The position numbers were made by a program, and so were the translations under genes. From Sarcocystis neurona (Eukaryota > Apicomplexa > Conoidasida > Eucoccidiorida > Sarcocystidae), in NCBI GenBank assembly GCA_000727475.1, contig KL647289.1, forward strand, positions 3,050,595 to 3,114,594: DNA of 64,000 nucleotides, given 5' to 3'. Below, in pieces: positions 35,490 through 47,036 of this stretch. A model generated the notes under the pieces. It had not been told where the DNA came from. It worked only from the letters and a program-made list of their open reading frames with translations, and made no database searches. The stretch's first letter is position 1. Every line of letters starts with the position of its first letter.

Positions 35490-38400
35490 ATGCGTACGAG
35501 GCGTCCCGACTACCCACAGACCCTGCGAAGTATGGGAAGCGATGCGACGCAGGAGCAGGGGCCCAAAAGGCAGCAGCAGCAGCCACTCTCTCAGCAACAG
35601 CAGCAGCCACCTCTCCACCGGCAGCAGCAGCTACTCCCCCAGCAGCAGCCAGTATCGCCCCAGCGGCGGCAGCAGCAACTACCTCAAGGGCAGCAGCAGC
35701 AGCAGGATAGCCGTCAGGATCTTAATCTGTGTTGCAGCAGCAGAGCAGAACAACCCTCCGGCAGCGGCTTCACGCAGAAGAGAAATTCGACTCGCCGCTG
35801 GAGTTGTAGCCCAAGCAGCAGGCGCAGTAATCGTTCGTGCCGTCCTTCGATATCTTCCCCCACTTTCTCTGCTGCAGCTCCTTCTGCCGCTGCTGCTGCT
35901 CCCGCCGCTGCTGCTGCGGCCTCTCCTGCTTCCTCATCTGCTGTGGGACCCTCTGCTGCTGCTGCTGCAGGACGCTCTGCTGGTGCTGCTGCTTTGTCAT
36001 CCGCCAGGGGTTTCTCCTCGGCTGCTGTAGCGGCGCCTTTGTTTCGTTTTCGTCGACCGCATGCCCTGCGGCGGGCGCCTCGTCTTATTTTCGCAGATTT
36101 CTTTTGTGCGGCTGCACTGCTACTTCTGAGTCTCATGGCTGCTGCAGCAGCAACTTGGCTGCCGTCTGCTGCTGCTGTTTTCTCTCTGCCTGTGGCTTCT
36201 CCTGGTGCGTCCCCCCTTCGCGCCGTCCCACCCGGTTGTCCTGCTGTTGCTGCCCCCGTTGCTGCTGCTTCGTCATCGCCTTCTTCTCATTCTACCCTTC
36301 CTCCTCGCGCCGCTTGTGCCAGACGAAGTTTCGCTGCCTTTGCTGCCGCATCTTCCGCTGTCTCGCCTGCTGCTGCTGCTGCTGTCTCTGCATCTGTGTT
36401 ATCTTCTTTCCCTCTTGCTGCTATTCACCTGCCGCATGCAACGCGTGCTTTCTCGCTTCTTCATGTATCTCGCCCTTTTTTTCCCCCTGGTGTATCTTTC
36501 TCCGTCTCGTCTGCTAATCCTCCTATCTCTGCGGCTCGGGCTGCTGCTCGCTGCACTTCTGCTGTTGCTGCTGCCCGCTACGGTCCTGCCGTTGCTGCTG
36601 CCCGCTGCGGTCCTGCCGTTGCTGCTGCCCGCTGCCTTGTTGGTGGTCCTGCCTGCGCTTCTGCTGCTGGTGTGCGCGGCTTTGCCGCTGTTGTTGCTAG
36701 CTGCCGCATTCCTGTTTGCTGGTCTACTGCGGCAGGTGATGGCAGGGGTCCTGCTATTTCTGCTGCGCTCGGGGCGCCTCACGTGAACCCGGCGGCGCCG
36801 CATGCGATGCATGACTGGCTTTCCTTTATTCCTTTCTCTCTTCGCCTACCTCCTGCTGCCCCTGTTGTTGGTGCCACTGCTGCTGCACCCGTGTCTCAGC
36901 CTCCTCCCTGTGCTGCTGTCGCTTTTGCGCTGTTCGGAAAAGCCACTGTAGCTGCTCTTGGCGCTGCTGCTGCTGCTGTTGGGGCTGCTGGTGCTGCTCC
37001 TTCGCTGCGACTGCCGACTGCGCCTGCTGCTGTCTCGCCGCCGGCGGCGTCCCCACCCGCGCGACGCAGCAGCAGCAACAGCCGCAGCAGCATGGGAGCG
37101 GTCAACGGTTGGAGAGGAGGGAGCAGCGACGTAAATGAAAGTGGCGTGAGTAGGAGCAGCAGCGGACGACGGGCAGGGAGCAGCGGCACAGGAGGTGGGA
37201 CGGTGAGGAGCCGTCGCAGCAGGAAGAACTTCGAGCAGCAGAAGGCCGGTAGATTCTTCGGCGGACGTCGGACATTTGCAGCAGAGGTAGAAAAAGCAGG
37301 TCAACGCAGGAGAGGGAAACTGGTTCAAACAGAGGAGCAGCAGAAGCCGCAGGCCACCAAGGAGCAACACGAGCGGCAGCAACCTGCGAGCCAGCAGCAG
37401 CGACGTTCTAGAGAAGACCAGCCGCATGGAGCAACGCCGCAGCAGCAGCCTCTCCGTCAACAGCAACAGCAGCAGGGAACCGAGCAGTTTCAACAGAAGA
37501 AACAGGAGGACGTTTGTGTACAGGAGCAGCAACAGCAGCAAGTGAGGACCAGGCAGCGCTCCTCTGTGCAGTTCAGCGGGTTAGACGCTATTGACGAATA
37601 TATAGATACGCTGGAGGAGCAGCGACAACAGCAGCAACAGCTCTGGTGCCAGCTGGAGCCGCAGTTGCTGCATGCGCGGCGTTCCCTGCAGCCGCTGCAG
37701 CAGCAGCCCGCCGAGGAGGACGAGGAGGAAGCGAAGCAGCAGCAGCAGCGCACAGAGAGACGGCAGTCGCAGCAACGTGTGCAGCAGGAGCAGCAGCAGC
37801 CTGCAGCGCAGCGGCCAAGTGCGTCGTCAGCGCTACCCCAGCACTTCCGGACAGGGAGCTTCACCAGCGGGGGCTACTCTGCTCGAGATGCTGCAGCAGG
37901 AATTTCTTCTAGAGTGTTAGTAGGAAGAGAAGTCGCAGCAGCACTTGAGGTTAAGAAGCCGCGGGTTTTTCCCGGGGCGGCCGCTTCCGCTGCTGCGTCT
38001 GAGGCGTTGGAGCCGCAGCAGCACGTCCTGCAGCAGCAGGAAATGGAGAAAGCTGCTGCTGCTGCAGCGGCGAAGGCATGGGACCCCGGCGAGGTCGTGG
38101 GGGAGGTGCACGTGCTGCGGCAAGTGGACGAAGCAGCCGACAGCGCAGACACAGCACCCAGTGATCGAGCAGCAACACGACGAGCGAAGGGAGAAGACGG
38201 AGCAGCAGCTGACGCACAAAAAGAAGAAACAGTAGCAGCGACAGAGCACGCGGTGAGAGCAGCAGAACAAACGGCAGAAACAGCACCAGATGCCGCCGCG
38301 GACGCAGCACCCCCACCCGAGACGCAGGCCGCAGCAGCAGCAGCAGCCACAGCAGCTGCAGCACTGCCCCACCGGCACGCCCTTCCGTTCCCAGTTGACC

Positions 38401-41400
38401 TAGGCCTCTTCCAGCGCCAGGCCGAGCAGCTAATGGATATCCTCGGGTACGTTCCCCACTGCAGCAGAACGGAAATGAGCCGTTCGTATAAGGCTGTCAG
38501 AGGACCGCGCCGTCAAATTCTCTGGATGTTCCTCTGCAAAACTTGCTGGAGCGGCTCTCTGGACGCCTAGTTCTGCGAATATCTATTATTTCTTCCTCTC
38601 TTTCTCTCTCTATATTTATATATATATATACATATATGTGTATCTATATGCAGATATGTATATATATATATATATATTTCGTGTGTCTACATAAGTGTTT
38701 ATATGCGCTATATGTTAAGATATACTGCACGGGTAAACAGAGAGCTGAGAGCTTCGCAGGGAGCCCCGCTCAGCGACTCGAGCTGCTGCTGATGCTGCTA
38801 TTGTTGCCGTTGTTGTTCGGGATGTGCCTGTTGCTGCTACCGTTGCTCCTGCTGTTGCTGCTGCAAGTGTGTGGCTGCTGCTGCTCGTTTGTGGCTGGTG
38901 TTACTACTACTGCTGTTGCTGCTGCTGTTGGTGGTGTTGGTGGTGCTGGTGTTCTTGCTGCAGCTGATGTGCCCGATGCTTCTGGTGTTGCGGCAGCTGC
39001 TCTTGCTGCAGCTGATGTTGGTGCTGCTGTTCCTGTCGCTGGTGCTGTTGCTGTCGCTGGTGCTGTTGCTTTCGCTGCTGCTGTTGCTGTCGCTGCAGCC
39101 GTTGCTGCCGCTGCAGTCGTTGCTGTCGCTGCAGCCGTTGCTGTTGCTGGTGCTGTTGCTGTCGCTGGTGCTGTGTCGCTGCAGCCGTTGCTGTCGCTGC
39201 AGCCGTTGCTGTCGCTGCAGCTGTTGCTGCTGCTGTTGCTGCTGCGGGTGCGGCTGTTGCCGACACTGTTATTGCTGCTGCTGCCGTTGCTGTTGCCGTC
39301 GCTGCTGCGCTGTTGTGCAGGCTGCGCTGCTTCTCGGTGTCTGTACAGCTCCTCTCCGATCAGCAGATGCTGCGTTTGAACTGGCAACAGCGCCAGCAGC
39401 GCCATCCCACCGATGTGCTTTGCTTCCCGTCTCGGCCCGAGGCAGTTTACCGGCGTCTTCGAGCATTCTACGTGCGCTACTGCGAGAAAGCCAGAGACAA
39501 CGGTAGCAGCAGCGTAGCCCCCAGCAGCAGCGTAGCCCCCAGTAGCAGCGGGAGCAGCAGATTTGACGGGGACGACGAGGGGAGGACTGAAGGCAGCAGA
39601 AGCTGCCACCACCGCGGAAACGGCAGCGACAGCAAGGACAGCAGCAGCGACAGGCACGGCAGCAGCTGCAGCAGCAGAGACAGCAGCAACCGCAGCAGCA
39701 CCCGCACGACTTGCGACGGCAACAGCAGCGCCAACAACAGCAGCAGCAGCACAGAAGGCAGAAGCAGCTGCGACAGCAGTAGCAGCGACATGAGCTACCT
39801 TGAGCCGGGGCTGAAGGACCGGCGGCGTCGTAGTGTTCTCCCCCGCTCTTCTGGCTTTAATAGAGAAAGAAGCTACATCGCAGGAGAACGGGCTGCGCAA
39901 AGGAGCGGATTCGCGGCAACTCCAAGGGGTGTTTTCTCAGCAGCCGCTTCCTCTGCCTCGCCGATGCAGACCACCACAGCGGGCGCAGCAGCAGAAGCGA
40001 CAACAGCAGTAGCAGGAGAAGTAACAGAAACGCCAGCAGGAGATATGGCAACCGCAGCAGGACACGCAGGGGGAAGCGCAGCATGCGCAGCGGAGACGGG
40101 AAGAGGAGCAGCAGGAGAAACCAGAGAAACGGCGACAGCAACGGAAGAAGAAGGAGCGGAAGGAGAAGCAGCAGCAGCAGCGGGAGAAGAACGAGAAGGG
40201 GAAGCGGCAGCAGTAGCAGCAAAAGAAGAGAGAGAGAGGCGAACAGCAACAGCGGCGGGAGCAGCAGGTGCAGCGTCGAGGCCGGCAGCAGCGGCAGCAG
40301 GGGAGGCGGGGGGAAGACGTCTTGGCGGAGCACGGCGAAGATCAGCGGAGGAAGGAAGGAGAGAGAGGAAAGTCAACCTCGCAGAAGTAGCCGCAGCAAA
40401 GGCAGCAACCCAGATACCCGAGCAGAAGAAGGCAGTGCATGTACGAGCAGCAGCAGCTGCTGCGGACACATTTTCCGTCAGAGCTTGGCAGCTGGTGGAG
40501 AACATTCGTTCTCCGCTGCAGTTGCATCTGGGCTACATCTACGTAGACCCTGGTAAAGAAAAGTTTGCTGCTGCGCGCAGCTCTCTCTCTCTTTCTCTCT
40601 GTCGCCAGCAGCAGCAGAGTCGAGGAAGACGGCGAGGGGAGGGCCGACGGCAGCAGAAGCTGCAGCCACCTGATAGCTGCGTCTCTCTGCCTGCATTTTC
40701 TCTTCCCCGCAGAGCGAACTTTCCAGTCTTCAGCCGTTATATGTGCCACTTTGTTTTCTAGCATGCTCTTCTTCCAAGTACTTCCACGTGTACACGTCTT
40801 CACCTCTGCTGCTACATATCTACCCCAAAGACACACACACATATATATATATGTGGGACATCTGGGACATAGTAGACAGGGCGGGGCATCTTGAGATGGT
40901 TTCTTCTTCACGTTTATCTCTTTTACTTTCCTTTCCTCACTTTTCTTTGTTAATCGTCTTCTCGGTGTCCTTTTTCCCTCTTGTTTGTCTCGGTTTCCTT
41001 CGTCTGTCTTCTTTCGTGCTTCCCCTCCTCTCTTCCCTCCGTTCTTCTCTTCGTTCTGCTGTCCACACGAGTCGGTGATGTGCAGCTGTTCGTAGACGCG
41101 TTGTAGACGCGCTGTCCTTTTTGTGAGAGACGTCAGCAGGTCAAACTACCGAGAAATTCCTCTCTTCTTGACAAGTGGCTGCCGTCGCTCATCACTTCTC
41201 TCGCCTGCGAAAAGGCGGAGGGAGAGGGGGGGGAAGGGAGGGGGGAAAGCGAAACGACTATCTCTGTGCTGTCCACGTCTCCAGTTGATAATAGATATCT
41301 GTGCGCGTGTGGGTGTGGTTATGCGAACTTGGGTCATACGTAAACACACAAATAGCAATTGCCAAAGACTTACCCAGTCCTCACTATTCAATAACGTCTC

Positions 41401-43074
41401 TTCTCTTTCACTGTCTTCCTCCCCTTCGTTGTCTAGCCATGCTGCTAGCAGCCAGACAGACCCTCCAAGTATACACATATATATATGTATATCTGTATAT
41501 TTGTATATATATATATATATCCGTCGCTGTACTTGTTCTGTAGATACGTCTCTCTCTCTCTCTTTGTTTGAGTGTCTCTCCGTCTTCGTGGTGACTGCTT
41601 CCCTCTGCTGTTGCTGCGGACTGCCGCTCCTGTCGCAACTGCTGCACCCCGTGTATCTATGTGTGTATGTATATATGTGTGTGTCTGCATATCTGAGTAT
41701 TTGTGTGCATGTATGTATGTATATACATATATATGTATCTGTGTAGGTATCTATGTGTGTGTCTGTGTATGTATGTATCTATGTATGTATCTATGTATGT
41801 ACCTGTGTATGTATCTATGTATGGATCTGTGTATGTATCTATGTGTCTATGTATGTGTCTGTGTATCCGTGTATCTACGCATGTGTTTATGTATGTATTT
41901 GTGCATGAATATATGTATCTGTGTATCTATGTATTTATGTACGGATGTATGTATATGCGTGTATGTGTACGTATGTGTGCGTGGGTGGGTGGGTGCTGCG
42001 TTGCAGATGAGGTGCAGCGCCAAGTGGAGGAGGACCGCCGAGGCCTGGAGATTGAAGCACTTTCCCATTCTTCTGCTGCTGAGAGCGGCAGCAGCAAGGG
42101 AAAAATTCGTACGTGGAAGTGCTGCTGCACTGCTGATAGCAGCAACCGCGCCAGGTAGGCTTTCTCTCTCTCTCTCTCTGTGTACTCGCGCTGCTGCCGG
42201 GTGACAGGAGCAGCAACAGCAGCAGCAAGAAGCGCAGCCCATACAGCAGCACAACATGGGAGCAGCAACGGAAAGAAGTAAGGCAAGGTCAGTTCCTGCT
42301 TTGCAAGTTTTGCTGTTCTCTCAGTAGCTGCTGCAACGGTGAGCGCACGCGGTCGCACGCAGCTACTGCTGCTTTCCGAGCCGATGTCCGACGGGGTGAG
42401 CAGCAGCAAGGGAAAGAGCTCTCGCTGTGCCTGCGCTGGCCTGCCGATCAGGGGGGCTCTGCTTCTGCAGCAGCGACAGCAGCTGGGAGAGACGCTTCTT
42501 TGACTTAGACACCAACAGCAGAGAGCCGCAGTGGCAGTCTCCGCTGTTGAGGCAGCAGCATGCGATGTGTGTGGCGAGCAGAAGCAAACAACCGCAGCAA
42601 CAGCAGCACACCGCATCCCCGCAGGTGTTGTTGCTGTGGAATTCACGGCAGCAGCAGCAGCAACAGCGATTGAACCGGTCCTTGCAGAGGCAGCTGAATC
42701 AGAAGGAAACGCTTCCCCTGCCGTTCTTGGTCCTCTACGGCAGGCACGGCGGGGTGACAGCACGCGCTGCAGCAGCAGCAGCCGCTGCTGCAAGGTGTGG
42801 ATGGTCGATCTGCGAGTCCTGCTCCTGGGGAAGTTGCTGCTGCAGCAGCAGCAATGACGACGGCGGGACGAACGCAGCTGCAGCAGCAGTAGTGAGCAGC
42901 ATGTGTGGGACTGCAGCGCTGCAGCAGCAGCAGCCACGCGAGCAGCGCTGCCCCCCGTGCTGCTGCAGTACACCGGAACCAGCAGAAATCGCAGCAGCAC
43001 CTCCAAACGCCGCTCTTCTTGACCTGCTGCGGTGGCAGTTTCTAGTCAAGTCATACGTAGAGAACTCAAAATAA
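35490..43074 (+). CDS. Very large homopolymer-rich multi-exon gene, unknown function
   Basis: Not recognised. An open frame from 35490 runs about 990 codons to a GTACGT donor at 38447. It holds Gln, Ala and Ser runs and an ordered region SGLDAIDEYIDTLEEQR, with FQRQAEQLMDILG at its end. Exon 39321-40552 continues in phase with LLSDQQMLRLNWQQRQQ, PEAVYRRLRAFYVRYCEKA and, after long Ser/Ala/Glu tracts, RAWQLVENIRSPLQLHLGYI. Exons 42007-42154 (VQRQVEEDRRGLEIEALS) and 42208-42287 (TTWEQQRKEVRQ) follow, again phase-matched. A final stretch has WERRFFDLDTNSREPQWQS, LNQKETLPLPFLVLYGRHGG and LLDLLRWQFLVKSYVENSK before a TAA. Four junctions with matching phase make the + strand secure from about 37 kb on. 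The 5' part (35.7-36.8 kb) is CTG-rich on + and may be intron or belong to a minus-strand gene. Confidence 0.5.
38447..39320 (+). other. Intron dense in CTG repeats and TA microsatellite
   Basis: This 874-bp interval starts GTACGTTC and ends TGTTGTGCAG. Removing it joins ...LMDILG to LRCFSVSVQLLSDQQ in phase. Its first third is ATATATAC/GTGTATC microsatellite. The rest is a nearly pure CTG/CCG/GCT tract whose translations on both strands are long poly-Leu, poly-Ala or poly-Gln frames. These should not be taken as genes. Confidence 0.55.
40553..42006 (+). other. Intron with pyrimidine-rich and GTAT microsatellite DNA
   Basis: The interval opens GTAAAGAAAAG and ends GTTGCAG. Joining 40552 to 42007 is in phase and gives LGYIYVDP-D-EVQRQVEEDRRG. 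It contains a CT-rich stretch (about 40905-41050), a purine-rich G tract (41215-41250) and a long GTAT/TCTATGTATG microsatellite (41640-41990). At about 1.45 kb it is the longest intron proposed here. Confidence 0.5.
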
Positions 43075-43890
43075 ATCTCCATACATATGCCCAGCCATAT
43101 TCGTGTATATATATATATATATGTATGGGTGTGACATTTCAACAGAAGCAGGCGAGAGTGCCAGAAAAAGAGAAAGAGAGGGAGGGAGTAGGCGTCGAAG
43201 AGGGCGTCATCTCCTCTGGCTGGGCTGTCAGTTTTGTTCGAACTTCAACTCATGTCCCATTTTTTTCTCGACCGAGGTCCCTGCCATGCAAGCCTCTCTC
43301 TTCTTCAAAATTCGTGTATCTACGTCTGTGTACATTTACGTCCACACGTTTACGAGTCTATCCCCATCCTCTACAGACCTACACACTTGTATCTGTATCT
43401 ATCAATATTCATATATCCACATCTGGTTCTCCACGTATATATCTATGTACGTACCTATAGATCTATACATATTCATGTATACAAGAAAGGTATATATATA
43501 TGCGTGTGGATCTATATCTATATCTGTATCTATATATCTACTATCTATCTATCTATCTATATATGTATACATACGTATACATCCATGTGTATATTTATGT
43601 GTATACGAGATAGATATATTCATCTCTCTCTATACATATATGCATGCACGCATATGTATCTATACCTATACCTATATCTCTATACGCACGTCCATATATC
43701 TATATACCTATATCTACCTAGCTATGTATCTACAAAAATGTATATATATATTTACGTATACACTGACATATATATGTATTTTTATATGTATACGAGACAG
43801 ATGTATTGTATTCATATCCATATACATATATGTATATATGTATATGTGTCTCTCAATATATGTGTGTATACGTATATGTGTATGTGTACA
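43075..43890. repeat. TA/CTAT microsatellite spacer or intron
   Basis: Mostly ATATATGT, TATCTATATC and TACGTATA units. It follows the TAA at 43072-43074. A possible + exon lies just beyond it (about 43890-43989, TILNVRVLDMKFDTKKCM, ending CCAAAG/GTATGT), so the preceding gene may continue through a splice that avoids the stop. Frames inside the microsatellite itself are artefacts. Confidence 0.7.
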
Positions 43891-44530
43891 AGAACTACAA
43901 TTTTAAATGTTCGTGTACTTGATATGAAGTTCGACACAAAGAAATGTATGAGACCAGGAATCTCTGACAGCAATACTCGTATATCCAAAGGTATGTGTGG
44001 GGTTCTGCCCAGCTGGACGTATTGAGAGAAGAGGAGATGGCTGCCTGCTGCTGCACGTCTCCGCTCAAAGCAGCAAGTTCTTGACGCGAGACGCCTGCTG
44101 CCGCCGGGGCCTGTCTACCTGCAGGTGAATTTCTCAGAATTGTTACAAGTGTGTACCGGTAGTACAGGAGCCCAACACTACAAAACCGCCTCGGGCTTCC
44201 TTCCCCTACATATTTATATATGTGTATGGACGCCTGCGTACGTATATGTGTGTGTGTATATATATACACGCATTTGCATATCGTATGCGCGCCCGTGTGC
44301 TTTTCTAGAAAAGAGAAAGCAGACAGATGCGAAGAGGAAGACAGCACGAATGAAAGGAAGGAAAAGAGAAGCGAAGGAGACGAAGAGAGACGGGCAGAAA
44401 ACAGGGAGACACGGAGACACTAATCTGCTGTCTCCAAGCCCATACCTTGGATACTAGGAGGATACGATGTTGGTGAACTTGAAGAAGCGACACCGCAGAC
44501 GCTTTGTCCGTCTCTTTGATGTCTTTTGCC

Positions 44531-45243
44531 TCAACTTTTTATGTTCGACTGTCTTCTTAAGATTTCCTTCTCCCTGCCCTCCGGTATCCCGCCGTGTGTG
44601 TACGGGTGTGGAAGCAGCAGCTCCTGCCTGCTGCGCTGCTGCCACGAGTAGAAATGCCGCCGCAGCAGCTCGTGGTGTATTTGGTAGACAAAAATTTCTT
44701 CGGGAGGCAGAAGAATTGCTGCGGAGATTTCTCGCTGGACTCCGCCAGCTGCCTGCGGGAATAGCGACCCATCGGAGGGGGACCCTAGTACGTCTTCTTG
44801 CCCGCGTCGGCGGCGTTGCTGTGGGGCGGTAGCAGCTGGGAGACAGCTGCCTCTGTGTAACTTTTCTTCTGCAAGAGTTCTTGAAGAGAGGGACGAAGAG
44901 GAAAAGCAAAAGGACGGGCAGGATATGCTTTGGCGCGCAGCGCACGTGGTGGCAGCAACAGCAGCAGAAATGCGGAGATTTCGGCTTTTCGTCCCTTCTG
45001 CAGAAGAAGTGAGACAGACACACGCGTAGGGCCGCCGCGGAACAAAAGACGGCAGAGACGGCGTGGCGTCTCCTTGGTCTTCTTCCTGAAGAAGGGCCAC
45101 TTACAGGAGACGGGACTGCGAAAGAGAAGCAGTGGCAGCAAGAAGAACCGACGGGGCGATCGTGGGCAGGAGGGGGTTGCTGCTGTTTCTGAGCGCGGGC
45201 AGCAGCAGATCTGCAGTGCTGTGGAGAGGAGAAACTCTGACAT
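44531..45243 (-). CDS. Possible minus-strand gene, unknown function
   Basis: Not recognised. Two overlapping minus frames look coding: one (44785-45243) reads RRLCRLLFRGGPTRVSVSLL and FAFPLRPSLQELLQKKSYTE; the other, ending at 44531, reads ISAAILLPPEEIFVYQIHHE, LLRRHFYSWQQRSRQELLL and EGREKEILRRQSNIKS before its stop. They would need one intron to be joined. A + frame over 44930-45259 (HLQETGLRKRSSGSKKNRRG, VERRNSDIEQED) is a competing reading, so the strand is not settled. Confidence 0.3.
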
Positions 45244-45259
45244 AGAACAAGAAGATTAA

Positions 45260-46381
45260 CACGCGCCAGGAACAGCAACAGGGACAGGAGAAGTAGTAGA
45301 ATTCTCAGCAGAATGCGTAGCTGGAAGAGCAGCAGCAGCAGAGGAAAAGAGGACGCAGCAGGAGGAGCAACAGAAGGAGAAGACTACGCAGCAGGAAGCG
45401 CAGCAGCAGAAGAACCAGCTCACGCAGCACGAAGGGCAGCAGAAGAAGATGCGTGCGCAACAGCAAGAGCAGCAGCAGGATGGCAAGAAGCGTACCGAGC
45501 ACGGAGAGCGGCAGCAGGAGAAGAAGCGTAGGCAGCAGGAAGAGCAGCAGAAGGAGAAGACGGCCACGCAGCAAGACGAGCAGCAGCAGGGAAAATGGGC
45601 CTGTACATGTCTGTGTGTGGGTTTTTGCGGTTTAGAGGTGCTGCAGGACTGATGGAGCGGCGTCTCTCTGTGCAAGAACGTCTTCCTCTGCTGTTTCTGC
45701 ATGCGCTGCTTCACGCTCTCGGGTGAGGAGACGGGACTGCGTCGCGCTGGAAGGGAGCGCATGCAGGAATACGAGCGGCACCAGCTGCAACACGAGAAAG
45801 AGAGTGAGACAGACAGAGATGCAAGAGGGTCAGCATGAGGCAGGAAGGGGCGGAGAAGAATGAGCAGAAGCAATCGCGGCAGGACGCGGAACAGCAGCAG
45901 CAGCAGCCCAGAGCAGGAGCAACACAGCAGCAGCAGAAGCGGCAGCAGCAGCACAGCTGCAGCACAGCTGCAGCACAGCAGCAGCGGCAGTACAGCAGCA
46001 GCAGCAGCACGGCGGCAGCAGCAGCAGCCGAGCAGCACCAGCACAGCAATAGGAACAGCGCAGAAGCAGCGACTCGGGGCAGCAGAAGGAGCAGCCCAGC
46101 AGCACCAGCACAGCAGTAGGAACAGCGCAGGAGTAGCGACTCGGAGCAGCAGAAGGGGCAGCCGCGCAGGAGTAGCTAACGGCAGCACATGGCTGTTTGT
46201 AGGTCTGAACTTTCTGGTCGCACTGGAATTCAAATGGCAGGAATTGGAGCAGCAGCAACAGAAAGGGAACAGCAGAAGTATCAGCAGCCGCAGCAGCCGC
46301 CCTGACAGTAGGACTAACAGGAGGACGGGCTTCAGCTATCGGTGTGCCCATGCGACCGTAATATCAAGGACAGTCCCGTAG
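45260..46381 (+). CDS. Gln/Glu/Lys- and Ser-rich coding stretches on +
   Basis: Not recognised. From about 45260 to 45652 one + frame without an ATG reads PGTATGTGEVVEFSAECVAG and then a highly charged Gln/Glu/Lys helix (EEKRTQQEEQQKEKTTQQEA and similar), which would form a long coiled coil. From 45860 to 46381 another + frame is Ser/Gln-rich with a short ordered part (STWLFVGLNFLVALEFKWQE) and a Ser/Arg tail. The CAG sense orientation supports +. Intron positions were not fixed and the two parts may not be one gene. Confidence 0.4.
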
Positions 46382-46852
46382 CAAGAGAATGTTTTGTAAC
46401 AAGGAAGAGAAGACGAAGAATAGTAGCAGTGGCAGTCCTCGTAGGCGCAGCAGCAGCAGCGTTAGTGCAGGAATAGGTGGAGAGGGAGCAAGACAAACAA
46501 GCAACAGGATCAACGCAGCAAAGTTCATGAGAGCAGCACGCACACACACACACACATACGTAGACAGGTAGAATGTGGTGGGAGCTGCGGCAGTATGTAG
46601 CGCTTCGAATCTGACGAGAAGGAGGAAGAAGAGGAGTCTTCGCTCACTGGTTGCCGTCATTCTCACGCGGTGTCCTCTTGCGACAGGCGTAGAGTTGCCA
46701 TTGCTGCTGCGGAATTGCAGCTGCTGCTGCAGAATTGCTGCTGCCACTGCGGACGTGCTGCTGCGGACTTGCTGCTGCTACTACGGACGTGCTGCTGGTG
46801 CTGCGGACTTGGTGCTGGTGCTGCGGACTTTTTTTGCTGCTCTGCACTGCAG

Positions 46853-47036
46853 ATTCGACCATGAAGACGAAGCAGAAAGAGAAGAAATGCAGCAGGTCGA
46901 AGAAGTCTGCTTCGCCCTTTTTCTGCGACGTGCACAGCAGTACGATCTGGCGCCCCCTCCGTCGCGCCTCACACTGCTGCTGCTGCTGCGGCTTCTTCAC
47001 GAGTGGCCCTCGCTGCTTTGCTGCTGCCAGTATTGA
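46853..47036 (+). CDS. Probable terminal exon, acidic then leucine-rich
   Basis: Not recognised. After a CTGCACTGCAG acceptor one frame encodes FDHEDEAEREEMQQVEEVCF, LFLRRAQQYDLAPPPSRL, a Leu run and LHEWPSLLCCCQY, then TGA. The upstream DNA is CTG-rich and probably intron. The exon begins with one base of a split codon, so an upstream exon with two bases of that codon is required; the candidates at 45.3-46.4 kb were not tested to a clean junction. Confidence 0.4.

Noticed and set aside
38770..39300. Long poly-Leu, poly-Ala and poly-Gln frames on both strands
   Set aside because: They are translations of a CTG tract inside the intron 38447-39320, whose removal restores a good frame.
45256..46233. 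325-codon minus frame rich in Cys, Leu and Ala
   Set aside because: It is the mirror of a CAG tract; the + strand reads as Gln/Glu/Lys-rich sequence of ordinary protein composition.
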